Shown piece by piece: positions 61,299 through 64,000 of a DNA stretch of 64,000 nucleotides. The stretch comes from Sinomonas sp. ASV486 (GTDB lineage Bacteria > Actinomycetota > Actinomycetes > Actinomycetales > Micrococcaceae), in contig NZ_JAVFJK010000004.1 in the NCBI RefSeq assembly GCF_030908215.1, positions 158,921-222,920 on the forward strand. The letters run 5' to 3'. The position numbers and the translations under genes are program-made. How positions within the stretch are numbered: position 1 is the first letter of the stretch; the number at the start of each line of letters is the position of its first letter. The notes beneath the pieces were generated by a model. It did no database searches. It saw only the letters and a list, made by a program, of their open reading frames with translations, and was not told the origin of the DNA.

Positions 61299-62201
61299 TT
61301 ACTTGCTGAAGCCGGCGGTCAGGCCGCTCACGAGCTGGCGACGGGCCACGATGTAGACGACGAGGAGCGGAAGCGTCGCGAGGACCACGGAGGCGAGCAC
61401 CGCGGGGATGTTGACGCTGAACTCGCCCTGGAACGTCCACAGCGAGAGGGGGAGCACGCGGGTCTCGGGGCTCTGGGTGAGGATGAGCGGGAAGAGGAAG
61501 CCGTTCCAGACGTTGAGCGCGTCATAGATGCCCACCGTCACGACCGCCGGGCGAACGAGCGGCAGCGCGAGGCGCCACATCATGGCCCAGTCGCTCGCCC
61601 CGTCCAGCCGCATGGACTCGAACAGCTCGTTCGGGACGTCGCGGAGGAAGTTGCTCAGGATGAGTACGGAGATGGGGATCGCGAAGGCGACCGAGGGCAG
61701 GATGAGCGCGAGCAGAGTGTCGTACATGTGCGCCCGCGTGATCATCCAGTAGATCGGAATGATCGTCGCGTGCAGCGGGATCGCGAGCCCCAGGAGGAAC
61801 AGGCGGTTGGTCCACGAGAGGAACCAGCCCCGGCCGCGCACGATGGCGTATGCGGCCATGAACGAGACGAGCAGGGCCGGCACGACGCTCCCCACCGTCA
61901 CCACGAGGCTGTTGGCGAAGTACCGCGCGAAGTCGCTCTCGAGCACGAGCTGGTAGTTCGCGAACGTCGGGTCCGTGGGCGGGGCGAGCGGGTTCGAGGT
62001 AAAGAACCCGGACTGGTCCTTGAGGCTCGTGATCACCACGTAGTAGATGGGCAGGATGATCACCGCGAGCCAGAACCAGCCGCCGAGGGCGCCGAGGACG
62101 TTGGGCCGCTTCCGGCCGCCGCGCGCCGGGGGCGGAGCCTCCTGCGCACGACGGCGCGTGGGCGCCGCGGGGTTCACGGGGAGCTGCGTCGTGGAAGCCA
62201 T
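61299..62201 (-). CDS. Carbohydrate ABC transporter permease (MalG-type)
   Basis: A 300-residue inner-membrane permease with six hydrophobic segments. The start LGGWFWLAVIILPIYYVVITSLK is typical of MalG-type subunits, and the EAA loop is ELFESMRLDGASDWAMMWRLALPLVRPAVVTVG. The N-terminal 35 residues are basic and Pro-rich. The ATG shares one base with the TGA of the partner permease, so the two are coupled. No ATPase gene is in the operon; a shared MsiK-type ATPase elsewhere is likely, as is usual in actinobacteria. Confidence 0.92.
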   Translation of the reverse strand: MASTTQLPVNPAAPTRRRAQEAPPPARGGRKRPNVLGALGGWFWLAVIILPIYYVVITSLKDQSGFFTSNPLAPPTDPTFANYQLVLESDFARYFANSLVVTVGSVVPALLVSFMAAYAIVRGRGWFLSWTNRLFLLGLAIPLHATIIPIYWMITRAHMYDTLLALILPSVAFAIPISVLILSNFLRDVPNELFESMRLDGASDWAMMWRLALPLVRPAVVTVGIYDALNVWNGFLFPLILTQSPETRVLPLSLWTFQGEFSVNIPAVLASVVLATLPLLVVYIVARRQLVSGLTAGFSK

Positions 62202-63103
62202 CAGGCACCCTCCAATTGGCTGGCCTTGCGGTTCGTGCCGCCGAGGCGCTGCAGGATGAGCGCGAGGGCGAGGCCGACGACGACGAGGATCACCCCGAGC
62301 GCGCTCGCGGCGCCCATGTCGTTGGCCTTGAATCCGGTCAGGTACATGTGCAGGGGTAGGAGTCGGGTCGAGTAACCGGGCCCGCCGCCCGTGAGGACGA
62401 AGATGAGGTCGAAGTACGCGAGCGATCCCACGGCCATGAGGGTCGACGACGTGATGATCGTGTACTTGAGCTGCGGGAGCGTGATCGCGAAGAACTGCTG
62501 CAGGCGGCCCGCGCCGTCGATCTGCGCCGCCTCGTAGAGGGAGCCCGGGATCTGCCGCACGCCGCCTTGGTAGATGAGCGTGTGGAACGGCACGAATTGC
62601 CACGCGATCACGAATACGACTACGAACAGCACGAGGTCGGAGTTGCCGAGCCAGTCCTGTGCGAGGGCCGGAAGGCCGAGGCCCGCGCCCATGCCGAAGT
62701 TCGGATCGAGGAGCGCCTTGTACGCGATCGCGATCGCCGCCGAGGAGAGCAGGAGCGGGAGGAAGTACAGGACCGCGAGAACGGCCCGGTAGCGCTGACC
62801 TCCGGCCGTGAAGACCCCGAGGAGGAGGCTGATCGGCGTCTGGACCACGTAGGAGAAGACCATGATCTTCGCCGTCACCCAGAGCGCGTTGGCGGTCACC
62901 GGGTCGGTGAGGGTGCGCGCCCAGGAGGCAACGCCGTCGAACGTGATCTCACTCAGGCCGTCCCACTTCGTGAAGCTCAGGGCCACGACGCCGGCCAGTG
63001 GGATCACCGCGAAGACAAGGAAGAAGACGAGGGCCGGGGCGGCCAGCCACCCCGACGGGCCGCTCTCGCGGGCCCGCCGGGAGGCGGTGCTGGTGAAGGC
63101 CAT
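62201..63103 (-). CDS. Carbohydrate ABC transporter permease (MalF-type)
   Basis: A 300-residue permease with six membrane segments. It starts GWLAAPALVFFLVFAVIPLAGVVALSFTKWDGL. The EAA loop is GSLYEAAQIDGAGRLQQFFAITLPQLKYTI, followed by FDLIFVLTGGGPGYSTRLLPLHMYLTGF. It pairs with the downstream MalG-type protein. The ATG at 63103 is three bases after the binding-protein stop; only a weak GGA-like site is seen, so it is probably coupled to the upstream gene. Confidence 0.92.
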   Translation of the reverse strand: MAFTSTASRRARESGPSGWLAAPALVFFLVFAVIPLAGVVALSFTKWDGLSEITFDGVASWARTLTDPVTANALWVTAKIMVFSYVVQTPISLLLGVFTAGGQRYRAVLAVLYFLPLLLSSAAIAIAYKALLDPNFGMGAGLGLPALAQDWLGNSDLVLFVVVFVIAWQFVPFHTLIYQGGVRQIPGSLYEAAQIDGAGRLQQFFAITLPQLKYTIITSSTLMAVGSLAYFDLIFVLTGGGPGYSTRLLPLHMYLTGFKANDMGAASALGVILVVVGLALALILQRLGGTNRKASQLEGA

Positions 63104-63105
63104 CC

Positions 63106-64000
63106 CTACTTTCCGATCGTCGCGTTCATCGTGCTGACGAACTGCTCGGGAGTGATCTTCTTGAGGAAGATCTGGTCGAGGTTGGCGAGCATCGCGTCGC
63201 CCTGGGCCGGGCTGAGGGCCTGGTCCCACGAGAGGGTGAAGCTCGGGGCGTTCTTGACCATGCCGTACACGAACGTCAGGAAGTCCTTGTCCGGGGACGC
63301 CGCCAGTTTGCCCTCAATGCCCTTGACCACGGGCACTGCGCCCGAGTCGATGAGGGTCTGGGTGTCGGCGTCGGTGAACATGCCGCTCTTGATGTAGTCG
63401 AGCGCGGCCTTCTTCTGGGCGTCGGTGCCCTTCGAGGAGACCGACCAGAAGTTGGAGGGGTTGCCCACGATGCCCGCCGGATCGCCCTTGCCGCCGGCAA
63501 CGGCCGGGAAGGTCGTCCAGCCGATCTTGCCGCCCTTGATGGCGTCGGCCGCGTTCGTCTTCATGCCCTGGTAGATCCAGCCGCCCTGCAGGATCATGGC
63601 GGCCTTGCCCGTGTAGAGGAGCGCCTGGTCCGCGTTGCTGTCCGCGGCGATGGATGAGAAGCCGTTGACGAATCCGCCCGCGTCGACGAGCTGCTGAATC
63701 TTCGTCAGGGCCTCGGCCACGGCGGGGTTGGACCACGCGCTGGGCTTGTTCGCCGCGATGTCCGCGAACGCCTGGGGGCCGCCGATGCGATCCACGAGGT
63801 ACTCGAGCCACATGAGGTCTGGCCACTTCGACTGCCCGCCGAGCGCGAAGGGGGCGATGCCGGCGGCCTTGAACTTGGGCACGAGCGCCATGAGCTCATC
63901 CCACGTGGTGGGCGGCTGCGCCCCGATCTTCGCGAAGAGGTCCTTGTTGAAGTAGAGGACCACGGGCTGGGCGTTGTTGTTCGGGATCGCGTACTGCTTC
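63106..64000 (-). CDS. Carbohydrate ABC transporter substrate-binding protein (partial)
   Basis: The C-terminal 297 or so residues of an extracellular sugar-binding protein; the 5' part lies beyond the right edge. The readable part has VVLYFNKDLFAKIGAQPPTTWDELMALVPKFKAAGIAPFALGG, AAMILQGGWIYQGMK, and a C-terminal helix MLANLDQIFLKKITPEQFVSTMNATIGK. These are family 1 solute-binding features. It is the first known gene of the operon that continues through two permeases, two dehydrogenases, an isomerase, ThuA and an epimerase. The sugar cannot be named. Confidence 0.92.
   Translation of the reverse strand, partial: KQYAIPNNNAQPVVLYFNKDLFAKIGAQPPTTWDELMALVPKFKAAGIAPFALGGQSKWPDLMWLEYLVDRIGGPQAFADIAANKPSAWSNPAVAEALTKIQQLVDAGGFVNGFSSIAADSNADQALLYTGKAAMILQGGWIYQGMKTNAADAIKGGKIGWTTFPAVAGGKGDPAGIVGNPSNFWSVSSKGTDAQKKAALDYIKSGMFTDADTQTLIDSGAVPVVKGIEGKLAASPDKDFLTFVYGMVKNAPSFTLSWDQALSPAQGDAMLANLDQIFLKKITPEQFVSTMNATIGK

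Overview
The window is a 64 kb piece of a high-GC actinobacterial chromosome. Third-position GC is very high, so long antisense shadow ORFs are common. Start codons are ATG or GTG, and many promoters look leaderless. Gene content (CtpE-like ATPase, actinobacterial PurS/PurQ/PurL and PurA, S-box SAM riboswitches, phenylpropanoid operon, DtxR/IdeR-type iron box, class F-like sortase) suggests Micrococcaceae, of the Arthrobacter/Sinomonas kind. That placement is inference. No tRNA, rRNA, CRISPR array, phage or transposase gene was recognised.

Layout. 1-2.2 kb: end of a 3-methyladenine DNA glycosylase-like gene, an unknown protein and a YchJ-like protein. 2.4-8.4 kb: purS-purQ-purL, then a CtpE-like P-type ATPase. 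8.4-13.4 kb: zinc alcohol dehydrogenase, VOC protein, iron-binding lipoprotein behind an iron box, GNAT, AbrB-family membrane protein. 13.5-16.7 kb: a secreted GH13 amylase with three C-terminal X25-like modules, preceded by three LacI-type operator-like palindromes. 16.9-18.7 kb: AraC/VOC cassettes with a duplicated promoter element. 18.7-22.8 kb: PAP2-LssY protein, small proteins, MpaB-like and flavin reductase-like genes. 23.2-25.3 kb: SAM riboswitch and acetyl-CoA synthetase. 25.4-30.3 kb: FMN reductase with paired palindromic operators, serine hydrolase lipoprotein, alpha/beta hydrolase, ArsR-like regulator and a truncated monooxygenase fragment. 30.5-33.8 kb: second SAM riboswitch, then sfnG, metY and a CoA-binding protein. 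34-38.4 kb: aldehyde dehydrogenase, lipoprotein, CHRD-like protein, sortase, cupredoxin. 38.4-43.7 kb: TPR, YjbR and CoA-binding proteins, an ECF sigma factor with a coupled membrane protein, purA and a DUF1206 protein. 43.7-50.9 kb: a six-gene operon under a divergent MarR regulator that matches the CouL/M/N/O/T/R and Phd phenylpropanoid side-chain pathway. 51-56.2 kb: xylA-xylB-alditol oxidase with divergent ROK regulator. 56.3-64 kb: a carbohydrate ABC transporter operon with two Gfo/Idh/MocA dehydrogenases, a sugar-phosphate isomerase-like protein, ThuA and an aldose epimerase; it runs off the right edge.

How the parts fit: two sulfur-regulated units share S-box leaders. sfnG releases sulfur from dimethyl sulfone, metY fixes sulfur onto O-acetylhomoserine, and acs could recycle the acetate MetY releases. 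xylA, xylB and the alditol oxidase together would turn xylitol into xylulose 5-phosphate. The most unusual non-coding structure is a family of three intergenic arrays of a 17-bp unit on a strict 22-bp period, arranged as direct blocks facing inverted blocks (25.3, 30.1 and 33.8 kb); one of them abuts the truncated gene.
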